DNA of 6,678 bases from NCBI GenBank assembly GCA_900553555.1, contig USEG01000051.1:1-6678 (forward strand), written 5' to 3'. The notes under the pieces are model-generated. The model made no database searches. It worked only from the letters and a program-made list of their open reading frames with translations, and was not told the origin of the DNA. Source of the stretch: an uncultured Clostridia bacterium. GTDB taxonomy: Bacteria > Bacillota > Clostridia > Christensenellales > Pumilibacteraceae. A program made the position numbers and the translations under genes. Shown here one piece after another: positions 1-5,407 of the stretch (the first letter of the stretch is position 1; each line of letters starts with the position of its first letter).

Positions 1-1416
1 GAGCGTGAAGTTATCGCACCAGAAGGGCTTTCTCAGCATAATTTTCTTGTATGCGCATTTGCCTATCTCAAACTTTATTGTGCCGCTCACGGGATAATCG
101 GTAATCATTTTTATGTCGGCCTTGTCGTTTGCGAGCGTAAGGCAGGCATACTGATTGACCACCAGCGCGTCCTGCGTCTCGGAGAAGAAAAAGTCTCCCA
201 CCCGCGCGAAAATTCTGTTGATGTTGGGCGGGCAGCAGGAACAATTAAACACTTCGAGCCTGTGGCGAATGGGCAGCTGCGTTCTGCGTTCGGGCAGGAC
301 GTGCCTTTCTTTGTCGACGTCCGCGAGATAAATTTCGAGGGGGTTTTCGTAAAAAAACGCCTTGCCGTCCAAGGAAGTGCTGGACAGCATATTGTTGTAC
401 ATGACGCGTTCTATCACATCCGCATAGCGGGCGTCCGGTCCCGTCTGCTGCATGGAAAGCGCAAACAGTTGCAGTCCCAGAGCCGCGCAGCTCTCCGAAT
501 ACGCTTCGAGATTGGGCAGGTCGTACGCCACCGTAAACGCCTCGCCGTTTTTGGCGGAACCTATGCCGCCGGTTATGTACATTTTTCTAAGAGTGATGTC
601 GTCAAACAGCCTGTTGCACGCCGCCAGCAGCTGTTCGTCGCCCGTGTGAACGTACGCCTCGCTCATTGCGGTATAAAGATATACTGCGCGCACCGCATGA
701 CCTTCCGCCCGCTCCAGACTGCGCACCGGTACGGCGCTCTGATCGTAATTAGTATTCCATTCGTTGCTCCAAGGCTCGTTGCGGGTGCCGCGTTCGTCGA
801 TAAAGAACATCGCCATATCGAGGTATTTCTTCACCCCCGTATAGTCGTACAGCTTTATGAGCGCCAGCTCTATCTCTTCGTGACCGCAGGTGTGGAACGC
901 CGCCGTTTTTTGGGTGATAAACGCCCTTTCTATGCAATCTACGTATTTTTTCATCACGTCGAGAAATTTGTGTTTGCCCGTCGCCTTGTCATATGCCACC
1001 GCCGCCTCGATAAGGTGCCCGGCGCAGTACAGTTCGTGATCGCCGCGGTTTTTGAAAATGTTCTGCGGCTCTATCTGAATGAAATGCGAATTTAGATATC
1101 CGTTTTCCAGCTGATGCTCCGCCATATCGTCCACGAGAGCGTCGATTATCTTCTGCTGCTCTTCCATACCGCCGTTTTTTATTATGAGATACCCCACCGC
1201 CTCTATCCATTTGGCGACGTCCGAATCGAAAAATATGTGCGGAAAAGGTTTTTTGCCTTTTTCGTAATTAAACCGCAGCGCGTCAAATCTGCCCGTCTCC
1301 TCAAAGCGCTTATAAACGCTCTCAAGGCTTACAAATCTGTTGAGGTCATATCTCGACTTCCAAAATCCGCCGTCAAACGTGACGTTTTCAAAGGAAATAT
1401 TTTTTACTTTTTGCAT
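1..1416 (-). CDS. Glycoside hydrolase family 127, beta-L-arabinofuranosidase type (3' part outside window)
   Basis: The frame is open from an ATG at 1416-1414 to the window edge, giving 472 codons with no stop; GH127 enzymes are usually about 650 residues, so roughly the last quarter is missing. Seen in the translation: HTCGHEEIELAL near residues 183-194, GE-AFT with E292, SESCAA with E308 and C310, and the block CSCCPPN at 392-398. In the characterised Bifidobacterium enzyme HypBA1 the acid/base Glu322 lies 16 residues before zinc ligand Glu338, followed by Cys340 and the pair Cys417/Cys418, one of which is the nucleophile. E292, E308, C310 and C394/C395 reproduce this layout, so a zinc-thiolate retaining hydrolase releasing L-arabinose from plant arabinosides or hydroxyproline-rich glycans is inferred. 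No signal peptide is visible, so it is probably cytoplasmic and acts on imported oligosaccharides. The GGGAGG ribosome site is 13 nt before the ATG, which is long. The gene is divergent from an AraC regulator. Confidence 0.9.
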   Translation of the reverse strand, partial: MQKVKNISFENVTFDGGFWKSRYDLNRFVSLESVYKRFEETGRFDALRFNYEKGKKPFPHIFFDSDVAKWIEAVGYLIIKNGGMEEQQKIIDALVDDMAEHQLENGYLNSHFIQIEPQNIFKNRGDHELYCAGHLIEAAVAYDKATGKHKFLDVMKKYVDCIERAFITQKTAAFHTCGHEEIELALIKLYDYTGVKKYLDMAMFFIDERGTRNEPWSNEWNTNYDQSAVPVRSLERAEGHAVRAVYLYTAMSEAYVHTGDEQLLAACNRLFDDITLRKMYITGGIGSAKNGEAFTVAYDLPNLEAYSESCAALGLQLFALSMQQTGPDARYADVIERVMYNNMLSSTSLDGKAFFYENPLEIYLADVDKERHVLPERRTQLPIRHRLEVFNCSCCPPNINRIFARVGDFFFSETQDALVVNQYACLTLANDKADIKMITDYPVSGTIKFEIGKCAYKKIMLRKPFWCDNFTL

Positions 1417-1429
1417 AATTATTGCTTTT

Positions 1430-1477
1430 CCTCCCGTTTTATGATATTATTATAATACGTTTTATAATATTACACAA
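1430..1477 (-). promoter_or_regulatory. Predicted GH127 promoter and ribosome site
   Basis: On the minus strand a perfect TATAAT lies at 1454-1449. A weak -35 candidate, TTGTGT, lies 17 bp upstream at 1477-1472. A start near 1442 would leave a leader of about 25 nt containing the GGGAGG ribosome site at 1435-1430. The poor -35 suggests dependence on an activator; the AraC-type direct repeat begins directly upstream of it. Confidence 0.55.
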
Positions 1478-1512
1478 TGGTAAAACCCGTCAATAGGTGG
1501 TAAAATCCGACA
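1478..1512. promoter_or_regulatory. Direct repeat TGGTAAAA-YCCG, candidate AraC-family operator
   Basis: TGGTAAAACCCGTCA at 1478-1492 recurs as TGGTAAAATCCGACA at 1498-1512, with 13 of 15 positions identical and a 20-bp offset (about two helical turns). Tandem half-sites at this spacing are typical of AraC-family activators. Relative to the predicted GH127 start the repeats lie at about -36 and -56, next to the -35 box. They also overlap the leader, ribosome site and first base of the araC-type gene, which would fit autoregulation. Binding by the neighbouring regulator is inferred. Confidence 0.5.
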
Positions 1513-2282
1513 TGATTACAATAGACGAAAACGCAAGCATGAACTTTTCGAATATGGGGCTGTTCGTCGGCGAAAAGGGCTGGACGCACCCGCATATCCG
1601 CACGGCTACGCACGAGATAATTTTTGTCGTCAAGGGCAGCGCGTACATCGAAGAAAACGGCGTTAAATACGCGTTAGAACGGGGCGATTTGCTGCTGCTC
1701 TCCCCCGAATATGCGCACGGCGGCTATGCCGAAAGCGACGAAATAAGCTTTTATTGGCTGCACTTTTACGGCGTAAACAGCGAACGTCTGTGCCAAAAAA
1801 CTCTCCGCGTCTCCGATTTTTACAGCTGCGTGTCGTTTTTCGCAAAACTCAACCATCTGGCAAAGACCGGCGCGGACAAAGCTCAGATCGAATGCATGCT
1901 GGCGGCGTTTCTGCTGGAAAAAAAGTATTCCGGGGCGGAAAAAAACAAGCTGTTTTACGATGTGCGCGAGTACATTCGCATCAACGTCGCCTCCGCCCCC
2001 AAAGTAAGCGATATTGCGCGCCACTTCGGTTACAACGCCGATTATCTTTCGCGCGTGTTTATCAAAAACTGCGGCCTGTCCTTAAAAAAATTCATCGACC
2101 GGCAGCGCATGGACTGCATCTCGGGGCTGCTGCAAACCACACTCATGTCGCTTAAAGAAATTGCCGCCGCCACAGGTTTTGACGACGAAAACGCGCTTAT
2201 CAAGTTTTTCGGCGCGCGCAGCGGCTGCTCTCCCACGGCCTTCCGCAACCGCTGTTACGAATCGCACACCAACAGGATGTGA
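1512..2282 (+). CDS. AraC-family transcriptional regulator with N-terminal cupin domain
   Basis: A 256-residue regulator. Residues about 15-90 form a cupin-like sensor domain (THEIIFVVKGSAYIEENG, then ERGDLLLLSPEYAHGG), the usual sugar-sensing fold of AraC proteins. Residues about 150-250 hold two helix-turn-helix motifs: first KVSDIARHFGYNADYLSRVF, then SLKEIAAATGFDDENALIKF, ending in the family signature GCSPTAFRNRC. No signal peptide or membrane segment is seen, so it is cytoplasmic and DNA-binding. I chose the ATG at 1512 because AGGTGG at 1495-1500 sits 11 nt before it; the in-frame GTG at 1497 would lie inside that ribosome site. It is divergent from the GH127 gene and is its likely activator, probably responding to an arabinose-containing sugar; the ligand cannot be read from sequence. 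Plus-strand TATAAT boxes at 1451 and 1463 could be its -10, but no good -35 accompanies them. Confidence 0.9.
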   Translation: MITIDENASMNFSNMGLFVGEKGWTHPHIRTATHEIIFVVKGSAYIEENGVKYALERGDLLLLSPEYAHGGYAESDEISFYWLHFYGVNSERLCQKTLRVSDFYSCVSFFAKLNHLAKTGADKAQIECMLAAFLLEKKYSGAEKNKLFYDVREYIRINVASAPKVSDIARHFGYNADYLSRVFIKNCGLSLKKFIDRQRMDCISGLLQTTLMSLKEIAAATGFDDENALIKFFGARSGCSPTAFRNRCYESHTNRM

Positions 2283-2342
2283 CGCGTTTTTGACCAAAAC
2301 ACCTTATTCTTACGATAAACCCGCAGCTTAGCGTCGTTTTTA

Positions 2343-2372
2343 TTGACACGAGCGCACAAAAAATGTTATACT
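2343..2372 (+). promoter_or_regulatory. Strong sigma-A promoter of the ArsR-like regulator gene
   Basis: A perfect TTGACA at 2343-2348 and a TATACT at 2367-2372 are separated by 18 bp. Only eight bases (TTATTATT) separate the -10 box from the ATG at 2381, so transcription would begin at or within a few bases of the start codon. An in-frame ATG at 2363 lies inside the promoter and can therefore be discarded as the start. Confidence 0.75.
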
Positions 2373-2380
2373 TTATTATT

Positions 2381-3315
2381 ATGGCACAGTCAAGATTAAA
2401 TCTTTCCATCGAAAACAAAGAAAACCTTTTGCTTATTGCCAAGGCGCTGTCGTCCGAAATACGCATCAACATTCTAAGAATATTAAAAAACTACAGCATG
2501 AGCATTTCCGAGCTGGCCGAGGCATTGTCGCAACCCGTTTCCTCCACCGCGCTAAACGTCAGAATTCTGGAAAACGCCGCGCTGATTTCCACGGAGATAA
2601 TATATTAAGAACAAAAGGACGGACGCGCCTATGCCGCCGCACCTACGACAATCTGGAAATTTCCACCGTCGCGGACGACCTCGGCGGAGACGGACACCCG
2701 CATGAAATAGTCAAAAAAATCAAGGTTTCGTCCTTTTCGGCCTATGAGGATATCACCGCTCCCTGCGGCATGGTAAGCACTGCCAACTATATCGGCCCCG
2801 TGGACGACACCGACATTTTTTTCAGTCCCGACCGCATAAAAGCGCAGCTTATATGGTTTACGAGCGGCGCGCTGGAATGGCGCATAACCAAACATTCCGT
2901 CACAATGCCGCTTAAAGAGATGCTCATCTCCTTCGAAGCGTGTTCGGAAGTGCCCTGCCACCGCAACGACCACAAATCCGACATCACCATGTGGATTAAC
3001 GACGTCGAAGTGGGCACATGGACCAGCCCCGGGGACTTCGGCGAACGCCGCGGTCAGCTCAATCCTCCCTTCTGGCCGCTTAACAACACTCAGTACGGTA
3101 TATGGACCAGCTGGCGTATAGACGACAAGGGCACATTCTTCAACGGCAGACAGATAAGCAGCGTAACCATGCAGCAGCTGAACATATCCTCCCACCCCTA
3201 CATCTCGCTAAAAATCGGCGTAAAAAAGGACGCCAAAAACGTAGGCGGCATCAAGCTTTTCGGCGAAAAGATGGGCGACTATCCGCAGGACATCATAGTA
3301 AAACTAAGGTCGTAA
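2381..3315 (+). pseudogene. ArsR-like winged-helix regulator, COG4189 type, broken by a one-base frameshift
   Basis: Two reading frames together encode one protein of about 310 residues, the usual length of the COG4189 type of predicted regulators. Part one (2381-2608) gives 75 residues with an ArsR-like winged helix: ALSSEIRINILRIL, then MSISELAEALSQPVSSTALN as recognition region, ending LISTEIIY and a TAA stop. Part two continues in the -1 frame from about 2605 with TKGRTRLCRRTYDNLEIS, then a beta-rich domain containing FFSPDRIKAQLIWF, DITMWINDVEVGTWTSPGDF, WPLNNTQYG and NVGGIKLFGEKMGDY, to a TAA at 3313-3315. These blocks match my recollection of the family, whose C-terminal domain has no firm assigned ligand. 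No ribosome site precedes the ATG at 2381. The first in-frame ATG after the break is at 2770, so the C-terminal part would be poorly expressed. Either a recent mutation or a sequencing error is possible; the undecayed codons downstream favour a recent event. Confidence 0.8.
2597..2613 (+). other. Frameshift site in the ArsR-like regulator
   Basis: Before this interval the conserved protein is read in the frame of 2381; after it, in the frame of 2605. A shift of -1 (one base missing) joins LISTEIIY to LRTKGRTRLC. The 0-frame codons before the stop (ATA ATA TAT TAA) form no X-XXY-YYZ slippery heptamer, so programmed frameshifting is not supported. Confidence 0.7.
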
Positions 3316-3373
3316 ATCTACGATAAAAACCGTCCGTTGCCGCTTTTTTAGGGATATTTAAGACAATTAAAAA

Positions 3374-3403
3374 GACTAACGCCTTTTTCGTTAGCCTTTT
3401 TTT
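3374..3403. terminator. Rho-independent terminator, probably shared by two convergent units
   Basis: CTAACG at 3376-3381 pairs with CGTTAG at 3389-3394 around a seven-base loop and is followed by seven T on the plus strand, about 60 bases after the ArsR-like gene stop. On the minus strand the same hairpin is followed by TCTTTTTAATT, so it can also end the nagB transcript, whose stop codon lies at 3517-3515. The six-pair stem is short but well placed for both genes. Confidence 0.75.
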
Positions 3404-3412
3404 GTTTATGTA

Positions 3413-3429
3413 TATAAAATTATTTTATA
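3413..3429. repeat. AT-only inverted repeat downstream of nagB
   Basis: TATAAAAT and ATTTTATA form perfect eight-base arms around a single T. It lies in the gap between the two convergent genes. It may be a weak extra hairpin in the nagB 3' leader or simply AT-rich spacer; no function is claimed. Confidence 0.35.
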
Positions 3430-3431
3430 CG

Positions 3432-3479
3432 GTCTTTTGCGCCGTGCAACGGTGCCTTTTCCGCCGCTGTCTTTTGCGC
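3432..3479. repeat. Short direct repeat GTCTTTTGCGC in the nagB downstream region
   Basis: The 11-base word GTCTTTTGCGC occurs at 3432-3442 and again at 3469-3479, 37 bp apart. Between the two copies, CCGT-GCA-ACGG (3442-3452) can form a small hairpin. Apart from this, the AT palindrome and the terminator, I see nothing in the 3316-3514 gap. Confidence 0.4.
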
Positions 3480-3514
3480 AAATAAAATCTCGACGCGACG
3501 GAGTTTTGCTGCCA

Positions 3515-4240
3515 TTATTTAAGCAGCTGCGCGGCGCCCTCGTCGGCTATAAGCGTAACATCACCGTGCGTCCGCAGTGCCGTTGCCGGGCAGGCGACGG
3601 AAATATCGGCGTTGAGCATATCGTAAACCGCCTTCGCCTTGTGCTCGCCCGACGCCATGACGACTATTTTTTTTGCGTCGAGAATGTTTTTTATGCCCAT
3701 GCTGTAGGCCTTTTTCGGCACGCGATCAATGCTGTCGAACAGGCGCGAATTGTCCTTTATGGTGTTTTCGGTAAGATTTACGACGTGCGTCTCGCTGTCA
3801 AAGGGCGTGCCCGGCTCGTTGAATCCTATGTGCCCGTTTGAGCCTATGCCAAGAATCTGTATGTCCCGGTCAAGCGTTTTTAATAGAGCGTTATAGCGGT
3901 CGCATTCCTTTTGCTCGTCGGGGGCGGTGCCGCAGGGCAGAAAGGTGTTTTTTTTGTCGATATCCACACGGCTGAACAGATTTTTGTCCATAAAATAGGC
4001 ATAGCTGTTGACGTCGTCGGCGGCAAGACCGACATATTCGTCCAGATTGACCGAACGCACGCGGGCATAGCTTATTCCGCCTTTTTTGTAGTCCTCCGCC
4101 ATCAGGTCGTACATTCCCATCGGCGTCGAACCGGTGGCAAGTCCCAAAACGGCGTCGGGGATTTCGGATACTATCAAACGCATTATTTCAAAAGCCTTGC
4201 GGCTCATCTCGCCATAATCTTTCGTAACGATAACTTTCAT
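3515..4240 (-). CDS. nagB: Glucosamine-6-phosphate deaminase
   Basis: NagB converts glucosamine 6-phosphate to fructose 6-phosphate plus ammonia in the cytoplasm, feeding amino sugars into glycolysis. The 241-residue product has the family's normal length. Motifs: LATGSTPMGMY at 34-44 (phosphate loop), NLDEYVG at 65-71 with the general base D67 (E. coli Asp72), and GIGSNGHIGFNEPG at 131-144 with the catalytic H137 and E142 (E. coli His143 and Glu148). N135 stands where E. coli has Asp141; Asn is usual in Firmicutes NagB, so this is not a defect. The end CPATALRTHGDVTLIAD also matches the family. The start is fixed by GAGG seven bases before the ATG, within the palindrome AGGTACCT. It lies about 110 bp downstream of an isomerase gene on the same strand with no terminator between, so read-through is possible, but it also has its own promoter. 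No nagA is present in the window. Confidence 0.95.
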   Translation of the reverse strand: MKVIVTKDYGEMSRKAFEIMRLIVSEIPDAVLGLATGSTPMGMYDLMAEDYKKGGISYARVRSVNLDEYVGLAADDVNSYAYFMDKNLFSRVDIDKKNTFLPCGTAPDEQKECDRYNALLKTLDRDIQILGIGSNGHIGFNEPGTPFDSETHVVNLTENTIKDNSRLFDSIDRVPKKAYSMGIKNILDAKKIVVMASGEHKAKAVYDMLNADISVACPATALRTHGDVTLIADEGAAQLLK

Positions 4241-4276
4241 TTAGGTACCTCGGGTAAAGTTTTGTCAAACGGCTAT

Positions 4277-4282
4277 ATTATA
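4277..4282 (-). promoter_or_regulatory. Predicted -10 box of nagB
   Basis: TATAAT on the minus strand at 4282-4277 would place the transcription start near 4270, with a leader of about 30 nt containing the GAGG ribosome site. No recognisable -35 hexamer is found at 16-18 bp spacing; the matching position reads AAAACC. This suggests an activator-dependent promoter. Confidence 0.5.
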
Positions 4283-4301
4283 CACCCGATTGTCTTTCAG
4301 G

Positions 4302-4334
4302 TTTTGCACAAAATTCCTGTCTGTTTGCACAAAA
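4302..4334. promoter_or_regulatory. Two TTTGCACAAAA elements 21 bp apart upstream of nagB, candidate operator
   Basis: TTTTGCACAAAA at 4302-4313 and GTTTGCACAAAA at 4323-4334 share 11 identical bases at an offset of 21 bp. Each is near-palindromic (TTTTG, two centre bases, CAAAA). Their centres fall at roughly -38 and -59 relative to the predicted nagB start, where the -35 box is missing. That geometry fits an activator of the AraC or a similar type, or a repressor covering the promoter. The binding protein is unknown; the motif differs from the TGGTAAAA repeat near the AraC gene. Confidence 0.5.
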
Positions 4335-4351
4335 CAACTTTAATTGCCATC

Positions 4352-5140
4352 CTACATCCGCGATATCCTTTTAATTGCCTCAAACGCCTCTTCGGCAAAT
4401 TGCTCGGGCGTTTTTTCGGGGTGGCGGGCGATAGACAGTTCCAGCATCAAAGAGCCCGCGTACTCGTATTCGTCCAGTTTGCGCATGACGCGCTTGTAGT
4501 CGATATTACCGTAAAAGGGCATGAGATGCAGGTCGGGATCGCCGTAATAATCGTCTTTACTGCGACCGAAATTGTCGTGTATATGCGTATAGGCCATCTT
4601 CGACCCGAAAATATCGGGAAAGCATATCCTTTCCGTATAGCAGTGTTCGTGCCCGCAGTCATAGCAGAACACTACGTTTTCCGCCTTTTCGTAACGATCG
4701 ACGAAATATGCGACGTTGCCGGTTTTTCTGAGGTTTTCAAAGGCTATCAAAACGCCCTTTTTTGCCGCGTAATCGACGAGTTCGTCATAGCGCGCCAATC
4801 CGGCGTCGCAAATTTCCGGCGGATACCAACCCTGGCTAATATGCACAATTACGGCCTCGATCGAGCACGCCGCGGCGCTGTCCACCGCCTCTTTAACGGC
4901 GTTGTAGTTGACCTTGTATGCGTCGCCGGGCAGCCACATCGAATTTATGTCGAAAAACGGCGAGTGCAGAAATTGCAGCTCCAGGCCGCGCGATTTGCAT
5001 TTGTCGGCATACCGTTCTACCGTGGCGATGTCGCATTTATCGGTAAAAACGCAGTCAAAACCGGCGTTTGCAATTATGTCCACGGCCTTTTCTCCTTCCA
5101 GTCCCAAGCTTTCGATATTTATTCCGAGTTTCCTTGTCAT
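4352..5140 (-). CDS. Sugar phosphate isomerase/epimerase-like TIM-barrel protein
   Basis: A 262-residue member of the xylose isomerase-like TIM-barrel (AP endonuclease 2) superfamily, a metal-dependent fold used for sugar isomerases, epimerases and inosose-pathway enzymes. Candidate metal or catalytic residues: H59 (LQFLHSPF), H100 (VIVHISQG), E135 (IAFENLR), D161 and H164 (FCYDCGHEH), H186/H188/D189 (YTHIHDN), H205 (DPDLHLMPFYGNIDY) and E234 (LMLELS). The order Glu, Asp, His, Glu (E135, D161, H186 or H188, E234) is that of the superfamily's metal site. The substrate cannot be assigned from sequence. The start at 5140 is set by GGAGG five bases before the ATG; an upstream in-frame ATG at 5179 lies within the promoter and is rejected. 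No signal peptide is seen, so it is cytoplasmic. It precedes nagB on the same strand, suggesting a role in sugar or amino-sugar catabolism. Confidence 0.85.
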   Translation of the reverse strand: MTRKLGINIESLGLEGEKAVDIIANAGFDCVFTDKCDIATVERYADKCKSRGLELQFLHSPFFDINSMWLPGDAYKVNYNAVKEAVDSAAACSIEAVIVHISQGWYPPEICDAGLARYDELVDYAAKKGVLIAFENLRKTGNVAYFVDRYEKAENVVFCYDCGHEHCYTERICFPDIFGSKMAYTHIHDNFGRSKDDYYGDPDLHLMPFYGNIDYKRVMRKLDEYEYAGSLMLELSIARHPEKTPEQFAEEAFEAIKRISRM

Positions 5141-5169
5141 AACTTCCTCCGTTTGCTGTTTATACGGTA

Positions 5170-5198
5170 AGTATATCACATAAAAATCTTAATGTCAA
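5170..5198 (-). promoter_or_regulatory. Near-consensus sigma-A promoter of the isomerase gene
   Basis: On the minus strand a perfect TTGACA at 5198-5193 is followed after exactly 17 bp by TATACT at 5175-5170. The start of transcription would be near 5163, leaving a leader of about 23 nt that holds the GGAGG ribosome site. This is the best promoter in the window and needs no activator. Confidence 0.8.
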
Positions 5199-5208
5199 CG
5201 GCGGACGC

Positions 5209-5221
5209 GGCGTATAACGCC
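5209..5221. repeat. Palindrome GGCGT-ATA-ACGCC upstream of the isomerase promoter
   Basis: Perfect five-base arms around ATA lie 10 bp upstream of the -35 box. It could be a small operator, or a hairpin followed by TTTTAT on the plus strand. Nothing else identifies it. Confidence 0.3.
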
Positions 5222-5288
5222 TTTTATCCCGGCACTTCTTCGCCGCCGAAAACAAAAATTCTTCGCTTTGCCCGTTGCACACCAAGTG

Positions 5289-5325
5289 AAAAAACCCCCC
5301 GCCTTGTCTGTTGCGGGAGTTTTTT
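5289..5325. terminator. Rho-independent terminator downstream of alaS, bidirectional
   Basis: A GC-rich stem (CCCCGC with GCGGG, one mismatch and one bulged C) is flanked by six A on the left and six T on the right. On the minus strand it reads as a hairpin followed by TTTTTT, about 80 bases after the alaS stop, so it is the likely alaS terminator. The symmetric A and T tracts would also stop plus-strand transcription, insulating the isomerase promoter. Confidence 0.75.
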
Positions 5326-5348
5326 AACGCGTCTTTTAACGTTTTATT

Positions 5349-5381
5349 GCGGCGCATATTTATAATATTTGCCGCTTTTTT
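5349..5381. terminator. Second imperfect hairpin with T tract
   Basis: GCGGC at 5349-5353 pairs with GCCGC at 5371-5375; an inner ATATT/AATAT pairing is separated by a two-base mismatch. Six T follow on the plus strand only, so it would terminate plus-strand rather than alaS transcripts. No plus-strand gene precedes it closely, so its role is unclear. Confidence 0.4.
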
Positions 5382-5407
5382 ACGCGCCTATTAGAGACGC
5401 CGGAATT

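Noticed and set aside
262..1095. Plus-strand open frame of 277 codons over the GH127 gene
   Set aside because: It is the antisense shadow of the GH127 frame, whose minus-strand translation carries clear family motifs; the plus frame matches nothing I recognise.
1497..1499. GTG as start of the AraC-family regulator
   Set aside because: It falls within the AGGTGG ribosome site that serves the ATG at 1512.
2283..2342. Terminator after the AraC-family gene
   Set aside because: Only a four-base ACGA/TCGT pairing with a long loop precedes a T run; too weak to call.
2363..2365. ATG as start of the ArsR-like regulator
   Set aside because: It lies between the -35 and -10 boxes of the predicted promoter and would not be transcribed; the ATG at 2381 fits better.
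2597..2613. Programmed ribosomal frameshift in the ArsR-like regulator
   Set aside because: No slippery heptamer precedes the stop, and no clear stimulatory hairpin was found just downstream.
2629..3195. Minus-strand open frame of 188 codons over the ArsR-like regulator
   Set aside because: The plus strand carries the conserved regulator blocks; the minus frame is a shadow.
3697..3846. NagB active-site Asp replaced by Asn (N135) as a sign of inactivity
   Set aside because: Asn at this position is normal in Firmicutes NagB; the other catalytic residues are present.
3911..5170. Plus-strand open frame of 419 codons over nagB and the isomerase gene
   Set aside because: It is a long antisense shadow spanning two genes and their intergenic region, with no motifs or ribosome site.
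5160..5357. Minus-strand 65-codon frame between alaS and the isomerase gene
   Set aside because: It runs through the terminator at 5289-5325 and the isomerase promoter and has no ribosome site or recognisable domain.
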